64,000 bases of DNA from Scleroderma bovista (Eukaryota; Basidiomycota; Agaricomycetes; Boletales; Sclerodermataceae), in assembly GCA_037178675.1 (NCBI GenBank), contig JAYMGJ010000314.1:124001-188000 (forward strand). Reading direction: 5' to 3'. Within the stretch, counting starts at the first letter, position 1. Each line of letters opens with the position of its first letter. This document shows, in pieces, positions 11,501 to 24,149 of this stretch. A program made the position numbers and the translations under genes. Under the pieces are notes generated by a model. The model was not told the DNA's origin. It did no database searches and saw only the letters and a program-made list of their open reading frames with translations.

Positions 11501-13348
11501 GGCTGAAGGAGCTCAGGAGGCGATAGCCATGGTCTCGAAATGATGTCCATATTCCAGGTCGATAGTAGGGCTCCTCCACAAACTCATGGGGATTGCGATC
11601 CTGATGCAAGCTTTCCAAGATGGGCCCACCTTCATACTCATCATAGGTGTTATCAAAGGGTTTCCATCTACGGCCCCGATAGGCAGGAAGGTGCAATGCA
11701 GGGGTGGGTCGTGGAAAGCGAAAAATAGATTCACCAGGCCAGCCCTTGATATGCTTTTGTCTTCTTGGGTCTGAATTCTCTTGTACATCGATTCCATGCA
11801 CTGCCCGAGGAGGAAGATGGTCTCTGGCTCTGGCCCTGTGTACATAAGGGTAGCGCCTCAGCAGGTTCCTGAGATGCTGAGCCTTGGTATGTAAAGGAGA
11901 CTGGTCCTCTTCTATATCACTATTCCTTGGGAGATCATCATCAGATGGTGGAAGAGAGGGTGGTCGACTTTGAGAGCGGATCCTCTGACAGACAAGACAT
12001 TGTGCACTGACAACATTAAGTTCACGGATGATGGAGGCATGTACCTCTCCAAAGGCTTGGTTCTCGACTTCAGAAATGGATTCTGCGCTGACACCCATTG
12101 TGTCGTCCCACTCTGACCATATGTTTCCAGGGGGGTGATCGGTGTTAGAAAGGTAGCAATAGTCTTCCCAGCTCCTTCTACAGGCCTCCTTCACCATGGC
12201 AAACATTCGGAGTCGCAGGCGATGACCGCATGGAATCGAAGGAATGTGAACAGTATTTCCATGTCCACCATAGAGGCCACTGTTCATGAGAGACTCCATG
12301 AAAAAGGATGCAATTGGCCCACAGTCTGTGCCATTCTGCATCCAATTCCAGGCATGTACAGTGACTCGATCTGGGTCCATTGCATCGTACCCATGAAGGG
12401 CTGCTATGCGTGTCCAGTAGAAAGGGCCATTCCACCCCTGCCAGTCGTCATGTGGACTACCATAGCTTTGATGAGGTATATCTGGGACACCAGAAATACG
12501 CCTTCCAAAAACATAGGCAGAGTGTGATTCATATTCAAAGACTGCCACGAAGAAATGACTGTTGTGCATGACCACAAAAGCGACAGGAACAGAGGAATCA
12601 GCAGGAAGAGTGTCAAAGAGATGTCGCTGGCGAAACAGGTTTATCTCGCCTGCTTCAGGCAAAGCATGGGAATTTGAAGGAACAGACGGGATAGCAGAGA
12701 AGAGGTCGACATAACGAACATGACTCATGCCTTGTACAGCGTACCATTGTGACAGAAGGTGGAGGTTGAGGACAGTGGCATCGATCCAGGTCTCATGTGT
12801 GAGGGTATGCAGGTTCTGATATGCCATCGCCCACACAGTTGGTCTAGCCATGGAGCACACTATGCAAATAAGAAAATGAACAGCCAGCAAGGAGAGGTAA
12901 TCAGGAACTTACTGATAATGTGGTGAACTGAAGGTACAGGTGACTCCTGATGCAAGGATGGAACACGTGGAGGCGATTGGCAGGGAATTGTTTGAGCACG
13001 CTCATCGACAAAGTCATCTTTGGAGTCATCAGAGTCTCCATGAGGGGAGTGGTGTTTCCCATCAGAACCATCCAAGTGGTCTATCATAGCCTGGCACTTT
13101 ATATATATAGCATCCAGTTCATGCTCGTCAAATGATGACCCAGCATCATCTAGGGCCTGAGAACGAAGACCATCCATTATCAAATCATAGGATGGTGATA
13201 GAGGAGAACGGCGGGTCGAGTCAGAATCATGATCAGAGGAATGTGAAAGGTTTTTCATGAGATTGTCAAATGCACGTAGTATTTCATTTTCACTGGTAGA
13301 AGATAAGCTGGCTCTTTGTGCTTTGTGAGATCGGATCTGTGGTGCCAT
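8551..13348 (-). CDS. 1547-residue protein with N-terminal Ulp1-like (C48) protease domain
   Basis: Four exons join in frame: 13348-12913, 12859-11396, 11344-9951 and 9900-8551, with introns of 53, 51 and 50 nt, all GT-AG. Residues 1-145 are acidic, Ser-rich and probably disordered. Residues about 160-360 look like a Ulp1/SENP-type cysteine protease: SHFFVAVFEY contains a candidate His247, and WMQNGTDCG a candidate Cys325 with a preceding Gln. In SUMO proteases such residues cleave SUMO or related ubiquitin-like tails. The usual Asp after the His appears replaced (AYVFGR). About 1150 further residues match no family I know; they include a basic KGGKRKPGRPKAV segment, a GELLVDLGIGIHP block and an Asp/Glu-rich C-terminus. 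The start MAPQIRS is chosen; an upstream in-frame ATG at 13396 is an alternative. It is divergent from the BAH-PHD gene. Protease identification is moderately sure; catalytic activity is inferred. Confidence 0.75.
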
Positions 13349-13657
13349 AACAGCAGTGTATGTTAGAATCGGAAGGAAACATTGTTTGCCGACCATGACC
13401 AGATAATATTAGGTAAAATGGATGGGGACCATGCACTACCCGAGCTCGCACAGCATTTAGCCGATGCTGAACTTGAAAATTAACACACCATCTCCCTTTC
13501 CTGTCCATCCTTTACTTCGTCCCACATCCAACTCTGAGAATGTCAAAACCATCAAAAGCAAGATTTTATACATTTCCTTCCTCTAAAGTCCTAAAGGGTA
13601 AGTATGTTAATGGAAGAAATGTAGACATGTGCGCTTATCCGATAAGTGAACAACCTC
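13349..13657. promoter_or_regulatory. Bidirectional intergenic promoter region
   Basis: About 310 bases separate the start codons of the divergent Ulp1-like gene (-) and BAH-PHD gene (+). The stretch must hold both promoters. No satellite core is present here; the arrays lie at the 3' sides of this gene pair instead. No clear TATA box was assigned. Confidence 0.45.
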
Positions 13658-14772
13658 ATGGAGGCAGATGACGACATCTTGGATGGAAGAAAGGAAATTC
13701 CGGAAAAAATGTCACATCTATTCTATCGGGGGGACAGGTAAGAGACTATATAAATAATAGGGTAATGTTATAACATGTTCCTGCATCAGTGCCCTTATTT
13801 TTGGGATAGATAATGCACGGTGGTATGGGAAGATACATGATATCAGGGTTCAAGAACTGAAGAAAACTGTGGTGAGAGTTTCTAGATTATGTTCATGGGG
13901 TATGGTGTTGACAAAAATGCAGAAGGCATGGGTAGCTGTACAGTGGTACTACCGAAAGGAGGATATAACCCAACAGAAGTGAGTCGACTAAGCATCTAAT
14001 GCATGCTTGTTTCAGGATTCTGAGTTTCTTGTAGGATCAAAAAGTATGTAGGAAGGTGTGAGCTGGTGTTATCAGACCACATCGATATTGTCGACCCAAC
14101 CACCATCTCATGTTGGTGATTTTTGATATTCTCCATGCATCCATGATTCTGACAGAGATATTAGCACCAGTAGAGATCACCCATTTCACAGAAGGGGATG
14201 CATATGGTCCCTTGATAGGGCCAGATGACCTGTTCACACGATGGTCAATGAAAATAGATAGGGAGCAGAGATTTGAGGTATGCCTGGCTGTATTGATGGG
14301 TTCAAATATTTCTATGACATATACAATAATAATGGTTCATTAGGAATCCATCCACAGATGCATTATATGCGAAGAACCCTACAACCCTGATATACACCAG
14401 CAACGCTATTGCCGTAGCTGCAACCAGTGGTTCCACATCGACTGTTTGCAGAGCCTCCCCAGAGGAAGTAAGAGGCCTCTGGACCTCATGAAGGAATCGA
14501 TCACAAGGAGTGAAATCTCCATGGAAGATATCTATCAAAAGACTCTGTGCATTCCCATATGTAGAGGGATGGAAAATGGTATTGTGGGAAATGGAAGGGT
14601 CATCTTGAATATGTGGTTGGAGGTTGAGAAAGCAGAGGAACAGAGGAAAAAAGACATAAGTGTGGTTTTAAAGGGTCATCTAACATCAGATGTGTTGCAA
14701 TCGGCAACCCAGCCACATGTGTATTATCATTGTCCTCTCTGCATTGGAAATGGCCGGGAGTGCTACTTGTAA
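13658..14772 (+). CDS. BAH-PHD domain chromatin protein
   Basis: About 280 residues in six or seven small exons. The first exon starts MEADDDILDGRKE. After the first intron the product reads DNARWYGKIHDIRV, then WVAVQWYYRKEDI, KKYVGRCELVLSDHIDIV and FTEGDAYGPL: the strand pattern of a BAH domain, a reader used in chromatin complexes. From about 14344 follows a PHD-like C4HC3 zinc finger: CIIC, CRSC, WFHIDC and finally CPLC near the C-terminus. The finger has an unusually long insertion before its last Cys pair. Intron near 14110-14165 is uncertain; an acceptor at ATATTAG keeps the frame open. BAH plus PHD suggests binding of histone tails. It is transcribed divergently from the Ulp1-like gene and ends just before array 2. 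Confidence 0.7.
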
Positions 14773-14879
14773 TTAGGATAGACTCACCATTCACTCCATC
14801 TCATTCAGAATTGTTATTATTTGGATGTGTCTGATGTGTGTTAACGTAAAATACATTCAAATATGGCCCTGCCACGGTA

Positions 14880-16060
14880 GTCTCCACTCCATAATGAACA
14901 CTTTGTTGGCGTGTATTCACAATATTTCACACATTATAAATGGGAATAGAAATGCTTGTGCAAGTATAAAGGCCTGTGAAAGTGTGTACAAGGTACGGAA
15001 TAAGACTACACATGTGCAATAAGAGCCTAGCCTGGTAGCCACCCACACAACATCGTACACTTTGTTCGCACATGGTAGCAATATCCTACGTCATTTCTAC
15101 ACACATATGAAGGTCCTTACAAGTGTATATAAGGTGCAGAATAGGACCAAACATATCCAACAGGGGCCTACCCTGGGAGTCACCCACACAACATTGTGCA
15201 CTTTGTTCGCACGTGTTCGCATTATCCTGGATTGTTTCGGTTCACATATAAAAGCATTTCAAAGTGTTTACAAGCTACAGAATGAGACTATACATGTCCG
15301 ATAAGAACCTACCCTGGTAGCCACCCACACAACATCGTACAGTTTGTTCGCACGTGGTAGCACTATTTTACGCCATTTCCACACACATATAAAGGCGCAT
15401 ACAAGTGTGCACAAGATTCGGAATAAGACCAAACGTGTCCAACAGGGGCCCACCCTGAGAGTCACCCACACAACATTGTGCACTTTGTTCGCAACTTCCT
15501 GAGCCATTTGGATACACACATGAAAGCATGTCCAACTGTGTACAAGGTACGGAATGTGAGCAAACAATGCCAATAACAGCCTAGCCTGGTAACTACCCAC
15601 AAGACATCATACATTTTGTTCGCACGTGTTCGCATTATCCGTTGCCATTTGGATATATATATAAAAGCATGTTCAACTGTGTACAAGGTGCAGAATGAGA
15701 TCACACGTGTCCAATAAGAACCTACCCTGGTAGCCACCCACACAACATCGTACACTTTGTTCGCATGTGGTAGCCCTATTCTACATCATTTCTACACACA
15801 TATCAAGGCTCATGAAAGTGTGCACATTGTTCAGAAAGGACAGAACATGTCCAACAGGGGCCTACCCTGAGAGTCACCCATACAACATTGTGCACTTTGT
15901 TCGCACTTGTTCGCAACATCCTGAGTCCTTTAGGTACAAATATTAAAGCATGTCAAACTGTGTACAAGGTACGGAATGACATCACACATGACCAATAAGA
16001 GCCTAGCCTGGTGGCCACCCACACAACATCGTACACTTTGTCCGCACGTTGTAGCAATAT
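14880..16060 (+). repeat. Satellite array 2, ~140-bp monomers, alternating subtypes
   Basis: About nine monomers spaced 136-143 bp (first spacing ~160). Cores start near 14897, 15057, 15200, 15340, 15481, 15617, 15756, 15895 and 16036. Two kinds tend to alternate: TTTGTTCGCACGTGTTCGCA (full double core) and TTTGTTCGCACATGGTAGCA (second half lost), giving a ~280-bp higher-order repeat. Monomers also share CCTACCCTGGTAGCCACCC and GTGTACAAGGTACGGAAT. The array lies between the 3' ends of the BAH-PHD gene (+) and the AT-hook gene (-). Confidence 0.85.
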
Positions 16061-16515
16061 CTTGCATCGTTCAGGAATACATATACAATCCTTGCAATTT
16101 TACATGAGTTGGAGAATAAGACTACACATTTGAAACAGGGGCCTACCAGGCAGTAGAAAAATGATTGTGTTTGCCTGTCTGCAACTGTAGCACGCCACAA
16201 GAATGTGGCATGATGCTATGTATCCTTCAAGCCACATGCCTTTGCAAGAATCACAAACCCCTTTTTTGCATTTATATCCACATTCTGACCGTGTGCCCCA
16301 TCCAATCTCCGCAAATAGGCTCCCAATGATGACACATCATGTGCAACAGTATTCTATAATTTATCTTGAATATCATAGACAGATAATTTCATGGTAGACG
16401 CACAAATGTGTTCCGATTGGTTTTGAGTTGTGAGAGTACATTTAAGACCTCTGAGGGTTGTGTCCGGTGCAGGTCCTTCAACCGTGAGAAAAATCGGGTG
16501 ACCTAATGTGGACCC
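16061..16515. other. Spacer, 3' flank of array 2
   Basis: No gene is supportable. The sequence probably contains the 3' UTR of the minus-strand AT-hook gene. One degenerate monomer tail lies at its left edge. Confidence 0.4.
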
Positions 16516-18775
16516 TCAGCATGAAATGAACACCTGAAACATAGAAATTCGTGCCTGTACATCCATCCCATCATCCCCATTCTTGCACCCTTTCGCCAAA
16601 TATTTGGTAGTCTCTGTGAGGCGTGTTAGCATGGATACTTCATCTTGACTGGGTGAAGGTTGAGTAGGCTTGGATGGTGCTTCGATACTCCTGGATGGGC
16701 CTGCCGCCAGTCGGACTGGGGTTGGAGACACCTCACGCATCTTTGATGGCGGGGGGCGTGCGACTACTTTGCGTGGACTAACAGTTACTTCCACCACATC
16801 ATAATCATGTTTGGCCACTTCCCCGTGAGCAGCTGAAGAGGCCTGGCTCCGTAGTATACGGGTGTTGATCACCTCCTGTGTCACCTTCCTTTTCACCTTG
16901 CGTTTGCTTCCTGCAGGACGGCCCCTAGATCGCTTTGTCTTGATAGGGGCATCCTGTGGCATGTCGGTGGCCTCTCTCGTAGTATCATTCATTTGAATAT
17001 CACCCCCAAAGCCAGTCCATTCAGAAAATCTGTACTCCTCTTCTTCCATGTGTCGGCTATCCTCCAATGCACGCTCTGAGGATGGTGCAACATTTGGTTG
17101 AGTATCATAAGGTTCGGGGGGAGAGTCGAATGGGTTACTCGGCAGTGGAGCATTGTCGCATATCATCTCTTCATCACCATGAGACATGCCAATTGGGGAG
17201 GGCGGTGGAAAGCTATGAGACACATGGACCGCCGTAGTTGAACCACCTGGTGTCATACCATCTCCATCATCCCCTCCAACATATTGTTCATGTGGGGATG
17301 TTTCTATTTTTCCTGATGGAATGGAGACATACATTCAAATGGCATATTATATAGTTTTAATACATTACTTACGCTGAGAAGGAAGTGCAGCCATCATGAG
17401 ATCAAAAACCCGGAATGTATTATCATCTGAAGGTGTGGGATGACGTGTCTTGGGGGTTTCTGACCGCCTTTTAGCTGGTCTCTCCTCATTCCCATCCTCC
17501 CATGGTTTTGGACGCTTTCCCCCTAGCATCAACTGATTTGGTGGGAATGGTGGTGACATATGTCCACCATGTGCAGGAGTCTGTTCTGTACTTGTATCTC
17601 GCATAGTCTGAGCACTATCATCGTCAACCTGCATAGTTGGTTCACCTGGTTATTTGGTGAGCATCCAGATATCCATGCCAGTCATTTGATAGTACTTACC
17701 AGCACATGGATGTGTTGTCGCCATTTCCTTGGATGGGGCTGAGGAGCCTATACAGGTGATCATCATGCACAAGATTTGATACAAGTAGAAACATACCATG
17801 ATCGTCGAGGGGATTTTCCTGACCAGTCATTGTTGCATCATCCTATAAATATCAGGGATCTTCAGTTATGGCATCCTTTTACATGAGAAGGGAGAGATGC
17901 CATACCTGGCTTGGATCTGGGAGGTTTTCCTCTCCATTCCTGTCATCCTTCCCCCGCTCCCGATCCTGGTCCTCTACATTCTTAGGATGTGTCCCCTCAC
18001 CATCCCATTCCACCCATGATGATACTTTCCATGGAAAATAAGTCCATTGTGCATGAGTATATATTTAACACTCACTCCACTGAGGATCCAATTTCTGCGT
18101 GTACCAGGTCTCTACCTCTTTCCACAACTTTAAAAAGTCATTCTTGGGCACATTGTCGATGTTATACCCATATTTCCTCCCCTCGAGATTGGAGGGAAGG
18201 CGTTTAGCATATTTCTCCCAATCTGATGCATGAATAAGTGACTGTGTTACAATTAAAGTAGATGGAACATCACCAAATTGAGTGAGAGACATGCGCTCGA
18301 TGTTCGTAGGACACTGTCTTCTGAACTGTGTCACTGTCTTTGGATCATGTCGGCCTATGAGGAACTCTGTGATGAGATATTCCTCGTAGTTGCGGCTTTT
18401 ATGTTGAGGAACCTTCGTAATATCTTCGTTTATGAGGGGGCGAATGGTCGCCTCAATAACATTGTCGAGGTGGACGAGATTTTTGACGAGGGTCGGAAAG
18501 AACTTCGTGAATGACTTTCCACGTCGTGTTTTGTACAAGAGAAAGAGTTTTATCAGGAGGTAGTATCTCCAGAATGTTGCCTCTAGATATCTGCGATAGT
18601 GTTGTGGCAGATAGACACGATGGGACGCTTTAGGAACTTTATCATGAATATTCATTTCTTTGATTTCGAATATGTCAGGATTCTTGTCTATGTCATGGAT
18701 CGTGTACTTGATCTGTGTGATATACACCTTCTGGAGTTCGGTGACAGTATCGCTTTGCCAATAGTAATCAGACAT
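16516..18775 (-). CDS. AT-hook protein with GRHDP/FRRQ motif domain (copy 1)
   Basis: Family not recognised. The start MSDYYWQ at 18775 opens a 230-residue first exon. It is rich in Tyr, Leu and Arg and contains YLITEFLIGRHDP followed by QFRRQCPTNIERM, a motif also found in two other genes here. Small exons follow (about 18035-17925, 17857-17812 and others). One at about 17634-17373 ends with a proper donor (CAGC/GTAAGT), and the last exon (about 17334-16516) has an AT-hook-like KRSRGRPAGSKRK and Ser/Pro-rich linkers. The AT-hook suggests binding of A/T-rich DNA in the nucleus; the N-terminal domain's role is unknown. It is paired divergently, at a distance, with the JmjC gene. Most of 17791-18563 is almost identical to the copy at 34.4-35.2 kb. 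Internal exon limits are approximate. Confidence 0.6.
17791..18563. repeat. Near-identical tract shared with 34450-35222
   Basis: Aligned at a constant offset of 16659 bp, this 773-bp tract differs from 34450-35222 at only one position that I found (17854 A versus 34513 G). Just outside, the two copies diverge sharply: the encoded N-termini are only about 75 per cent identical. The tract covers coding and intron sequence alike. Confidence 0.85.
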
Positions 18776-20909
18776 GATGTTGGAGCGAGTGTGGCTGGTT
18801 TGGTTGCTGATAGTAGATGATAAAGAATGCTAACTTCCTAATTTGGTCATGTACAGCATGTTTTGAAATATAAATAATTCCTACATTCAGCGGTGCATAG
18901 AGCACCTTGTACAGTTTTCCAGTTCACTATTAGATAGGTATAAACACATTGAAGCATTGCAAATAGGTGCCAACACCAACCACAAATATTGGATGGGTGG
19001 TCACCAGGGTAAGCCCTGGTAATACGGAGGGCAATGTACTCATATGGTATAGGGTGGGGAAAGGAATAAGGGTAATGTGAAAATCTCTCAAAACAGTTGA
19101 AGGTGAGAAGGTGGATAAGGGTAAAGTGGTGAAGTAAAAACGTGCTGCCGAAGGTGCGACAACGCAACTTGTGCAATCTTCATTGGTAACGTAAGGTTGG
19201 AGAGCACAATGGACTAGTTTGAATGGGTCTGAGTGTCGCCATCATGGATTTTGTTGTGTCGCAGCTCATCATTGCGATCGCGCCTCTGGTCCGTCCTTGA
19301 TTTTTTACATAAGGAAGTACCCATCCCAGCACTGGTTTCACTACAAAGCGAGTGCATAGAAACCTGCTGGAGAAATTGGTTACATACTGGCACCATTCAC
19401 GACTGCATATCTTGGAGGCAGTCAGTGATCTCGGCCTCCTTGCACATGACATCTGACACAGGGTGTACCACCTCCAAGACTATTTGGAGTACCATGAACA
19501 TACAAGTGATTCAGTAGGACTATTGTTACATATCTTTCGTTGACCTGAGTTTTCAATTCAACAGAACCTTTGCCTGCCTTCAACTTGTACAGGTACATCT
19601 CCAACCCCCTTAAGAGCTCTTGCGATGTCATAGCAGTCCCAGCTACAGTTCAGGATTTGAGATATAAAGCCATAAACGGATCACCAGCATCAGGTAACGT
19701 AGAGACTATGATAATTTTGAAGTCATCATAGTTAACTTTCTAAACCATTTTATGAAGAGTAGCCTGGCACAAACACATCTTTTTCAGGTGTGAAACAATA
19801 TCGCACCATAGACTGCTTTCGTATGATAGAGAGTAGGACATCATGCCACCGTGCAGTAGTTCTAGGTATTGTAGCAAAGAAGATCACCAATTTCAGATGT
19901 GCTTCTCCAGTGTATAGTAATTTGGTAACATGTGTGGAACGTGTAACGATTGGGCTAGAGTCATTGGATGTGTGCCATTGACTTGACAGCTCCAAAACTT
20001 CCCATCCTCTCAACAACCTCATCTTCCGTGTCTCCAGGCCAAGCAATACAAACTGAACACCATAACCCATGTCTGAAATCTAGATACAGATCGCTGGTAT
20101 GGATGGGCAAGCTGTAATACAATAAATGGTGTTGTGCAGCACACCTAGTCACTCCATGTTTTGTGCAAGGTTCCGAGCTGTCACCATACTGATCTGAATC
20201 TAATTTGAAGGCGATATTCTTTGAAGGCGATATTCTTTCTGTGTAGTGTCAATTTGGTGGTGAGTGTAATCTACAGTACAGCATCATCAAAAACATGGGC
20301 TACGGCCTGCGGAATGTTGAAATGGCTCTTATATGTAGTTGAACTAAACTTTCTGACCTGTGCATATATCTCAAGCTCTGATGTTCTTCGGCCTTTTTCT
20401 GTTTTAGAATCTGCTCAAAAGCAGAGAGTTCATTAATGGACTTGTAATCAGTTCCCATCCGCATTCCATTTGCTCATCCCCATCATAGTCACTATCTGAA
20501 TCCACAATGTCTGAATTAACATCCACCATAATCGGAGCATCTATGTGCGTGGAACTGTGTCTCAACTGTGATGCATAAACACCATACTTGTCAAGGTCAA
20601 GCATTGACAACATTATGTCCACAAGGTTCGGGTATATAGTCCCAATCATTACATTCTTCTGACATATATAGCTTCATGTTTGAGTACGACGTTCTCATAG
20701 ACTGCTGTACCTGTGGGATCGACACATGCCCTCAGATGAGTAAGTCATATGGGATCTTGATCCCCGTGTCTTCTTTTGGTAATATTCTTTGCATGATGCC
20801 CGGCAGCTGTGGGTATCCAATCTTGAAGCACTAATCTGTTGTTGTACATTTTCTGAGTCAATCAGAAGATGGATTTGTGTACATGCCCCTGCCGCTCCAT
20901 TCATGCGGC
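18776..20909. other. Gene-poor region with possible decayed minus-strand gene
   Basis: No intact gene. Several minus-strand frames of 60-106 codons (19422-19631, 19750-20070, 20404-20649) look protein-like, with acidic DSDSDYDGDE and a block ending VRYCFTPEKDVFVPGYSS. Stops and frame changes separate them and I recognise no family. It could be a dead gene once paired with the AT-hook gene, or chance frames. Confidence 0.3.
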
Positions 20910-20929
20910 TTTTTTCGCACTAGTTCGCA
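20910..20929 (+). promoter_or_regulatory. Solitary satellite core upstream of the JmjC gene
   Basis: TTTTTTCGCACTAGTTCGCA matches the 20-bp satellite core with three mismatches, but stands alone about 170 bases upstream of the JmjC start at 21103. It is the only near-complete core found in a 5' flank. Function is speculative. Confidence 0.35.
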
Positions 20930-21102
20930 GCATTCTGCGGACTGTATTGCTATGCCTGACTCAACGCACTGCATTACATAATCCAAGTGTGGAAATACGT
21001 TTTAAAGCAATTCTATTTAGGGCAATTTCATTACACATTTTGATATTTGCGGCCGCTCACCACAGTCCAACATCTCAGCATCACGTTTCTATTAAATCTC
21101 TG

Positions 21103-23995
21103 ATGGCCCCCATTATAAAATACGAGCATACTACCTTCCTACCAACCTGCCCCACGAAAATATTCCCCATCAGGCTCAATGTCATCCGGAGCACCAATGC
21201 CACACCACATGCTGAGGAGGTCCACCGCCGCAATGGTACAGTATACATAGGACCAAATGATGTATACATTTTGTGTGACGGAAAATGGGTTCTGTGGGAA
21301 CCTAACACACCCTTGACACTGCGCTTGGGTACCATCAGCTTCACCGTTGCTCCCTGCTATGCTACTGGAATCCAGCTCCTCGGTAGCCCTGATGTGCATG
21401 GCGAATGCATCAATGACATCAAGAAAAAGTTGCAGATTGGCGATGGGGATTTGCTCACCTCTGCTCACATCGTGCAGCGGATGGCCACTATCCTGGGGAA
21501 CAAATCAATGCCCATTGTAAGTAATTATTTATGTGGATCCCTCGTACATTACTGAATTTATCTTGATTATCTACAGGTTTTGGAGACTGAAACTACAGTA
21601 CAAAGTGTGGCACCAGTATGTTTTACGTTCACCTGTCCATCATGTAACCTGACAACCAATGTGAAGATCGCTCAGGCAAGCCAAACATTGCATGTACGTC
21701 CAACTTAGATCTCGTCTCATACCTGCAATGACCTCAAATTCAAGCCTGGGCCAACCCGTACCAATCGGAACACAATTCGTATTCCCCCCATGAAAACGTG
21801 CCCCCCACCAGGGTCCACTCACAAATCCATCACAAACGATGCCAAAGGTCCTGGAAGACAGCAAAAACGCAAGGCATCTGATGGGGAGCCACGGCGGAGA
21901 CTTCCAAGCGCACAGCAGTCTGTATTGGAAAGCGACAAGGGAGAGGAAAAAGAGGCTATGGAGGCAGACACTACAAGATACTCCAGTAGAGACAAGGGGA
22001 AGTGGAGGGAACAGAGTACCACACATCAGTTTGATGCGCGACACATCGAACCCACTGCAAGTGGGCAAAAACGACGACGGAGTAAGCCACATCTGCTTAT
22101 TTTACCAATGCCTTCTCCTCACAATATTTTATAGCCACACCAGAAGTTTGCGTTTCTGAAACAGAGCTCCAATCACTCTTGACAGGTATTTCCTGTCCAT
22201 CAAATACACCACGACTAGACTGGGTGAACCTTGGGATTACCACATATGCCCCATGGTTTAGCAAGGCAGTAGGTAATTTTGTGACCTATCTGAAACACAC
22301 TAATTCAGTCGCATTAGGATCTTAGTGCAGTAAGATTCATGTCCAAGGCAGTGAGAGCAAAGGAGTATTCATATGGAGATGGTCGACCAATGTTGGTGGA
22401 AGCAAAATATGAACCAAAGACGTCTTCTGTCGACGCCCTGATAGCAAAGATCAGGGATTCTTTATCATTAGGATCTGCAGTCTTGGTCCGTGGATGGCAA
22501 CCGAACACCCCACCCTTGGAGTTTACGGTGGATGATATTCATCTCTACAGACCTACACTTTCACAGGAAGTGATAGTACAAGGTGTGTTAGATTCACTGT
22601 ATGTGATCATGGGTGCCAGAAATAGCGGTTATAGATGCATACAAACGGGCCAAGGATCAGGATGCAGAAGATGAACCAGAGATAATGGAAGGTCAAGCTG
22701 AACAGGGGAAGAAGGATCAGCAGGCAAAGGGGGTAAATGACAATCGCCACAAGACGAAAGGCAAGAAAGGTCAGCAGGAGAAAGGAAGAGATGAAAATGT
22801 CCGCACGGTCTTCACAACTCTCACCGGTGAGCAGTTCATAGACTGCGCGCAAAGGGAAGACGTATGCATGAATCTTCTGGACCTTCCTAACACACAGCCA
22901 GATATACCAATATTCTTAAGGTATGTGATGACCATCACCCTCAAACCACTACATAGCTGAACCTTGAAAGATCATTGTGCGACAATGTAAATGCAAAGAC
23001 CACTACCATGAATGACTGCTATGTTCCAAAAACGGGTCGTAACAGCTCCAAGGAGTTTTATGGTGTCCAGGCGATGGTGGGCGATGCAGAGAGGCTGCGT
23101 GGCTGGGACCTCCTGACCCATGGGGGGTTTCTTACATATCCACACCATGATGCCGCAGGCCTCTGCACCTATGTCACCGTGCAGTGTGGAACGAAGCTAT
23201 GGGGCTACTTCGATACCCCTGGAAGTAGTACAGCCAACCGAGGTGACCTCTTCAATGCATGGGACAACATCTTCGGCATTTATGAGCCCCTAGAGTTCAT
23301 GAAGTATCCATTGGGTATGGTCATGCTACAGCGAGGTGATACACTGTAAGCTGAGACATTTTTCATTTGGAAAACAATAGCTGACAAGCTCCTGCAAATA
23401 GTATCCAGCCACCAGGCGCCAACCACATTGTGTACACACCCCAGAATGGCCTCACCTCTGGGGGCCATTTCCTATGTTATTCAACAATGCATTTAACGGA
23501 GCTAGCCATTCGATATGACTGTTCGAAGCTTCCAGATACAAAGGAAATACGGGGATCATGGGCAACAAACTCGGTACATCCTTCCATACACCGCATAATC
23601 ACATGGATGGTATTGGCACTTCCAAAGATTTCCATGAATACACACAGTATGTCGCACAACTTGGATAATAGAAGTATATTTAATGCTCCCTTGTTCTCAC
23701 AGTGATATTTTACCGCAGACAAATACTGGCAATGATTGCAATCATGGAAGGATATAAAACTGACTACACAACAGTGGAATACAATGCCCACACACCGGTC
23801 ATGGGTAAAGGTGATATCATGGCACAGGAGATGGAAGGGGAGCGGAAAGCTGCTATGGTGATTGTGCAGAGGTTGAAGATTGGTCTGAAGGTAGCAGATG
23901 CTGCTGTGGAGCTCGGGGAAGGATCGTGGTGGGATCGTGGTCCTTCGTGCAATATTGTGGAAATACTCGCAACACTGAATTCCAAAACAGATTAG
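21103..23995 (+). CDS. JmjC-like dioxygenase domain protein
   Basis: Multi-exon. Exon 1 (21103-21516) starts MAPIIKYEHTT; the next exon (21577-21693) has TCPSC. A basic, charged linker follows (about 21745-22081), then a second Lys/Gln-rich linker near 22680-22800. The C-terminal half is a JmjC-like double-stranded beta-helix: LTHGGFLTYPHHDAAG (HxD-type iron ligands), CGTKLWGYFDTPG (2-oxoglutarate Lys candidate) and, after an intron near 23349, GANHIVYTPQNG (distal His). This resembles the large set of Agaricomycete JmjC proteins. Expected chemistry is Fe(II)/2-oxoglutarate-dependent hydroxylation or demethylation; substrate unknown. The last exon (about 23701-23995) joins in frame after an acceptor at CTCACAG and gives MIFYRRQILAMIAIMEGYK. 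It ends just before array 3. Some internal splice sites are uncertain. Confidence 0.75.
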
Positions 23996-24149
23996 GGGGT
24001 GTTCTGGAGTCTTAGCCCATACAGGTATATTGTGTTCTATCATCATATATCGTTCGCTGTTCTGCGTGGCTGTAATAAACATATATAAGCTTGTAGAAAG
24101 GCATACAAGGTGCAGCCGAGCAGGCATTTTGCCCGAGGCTCACCCCAAT

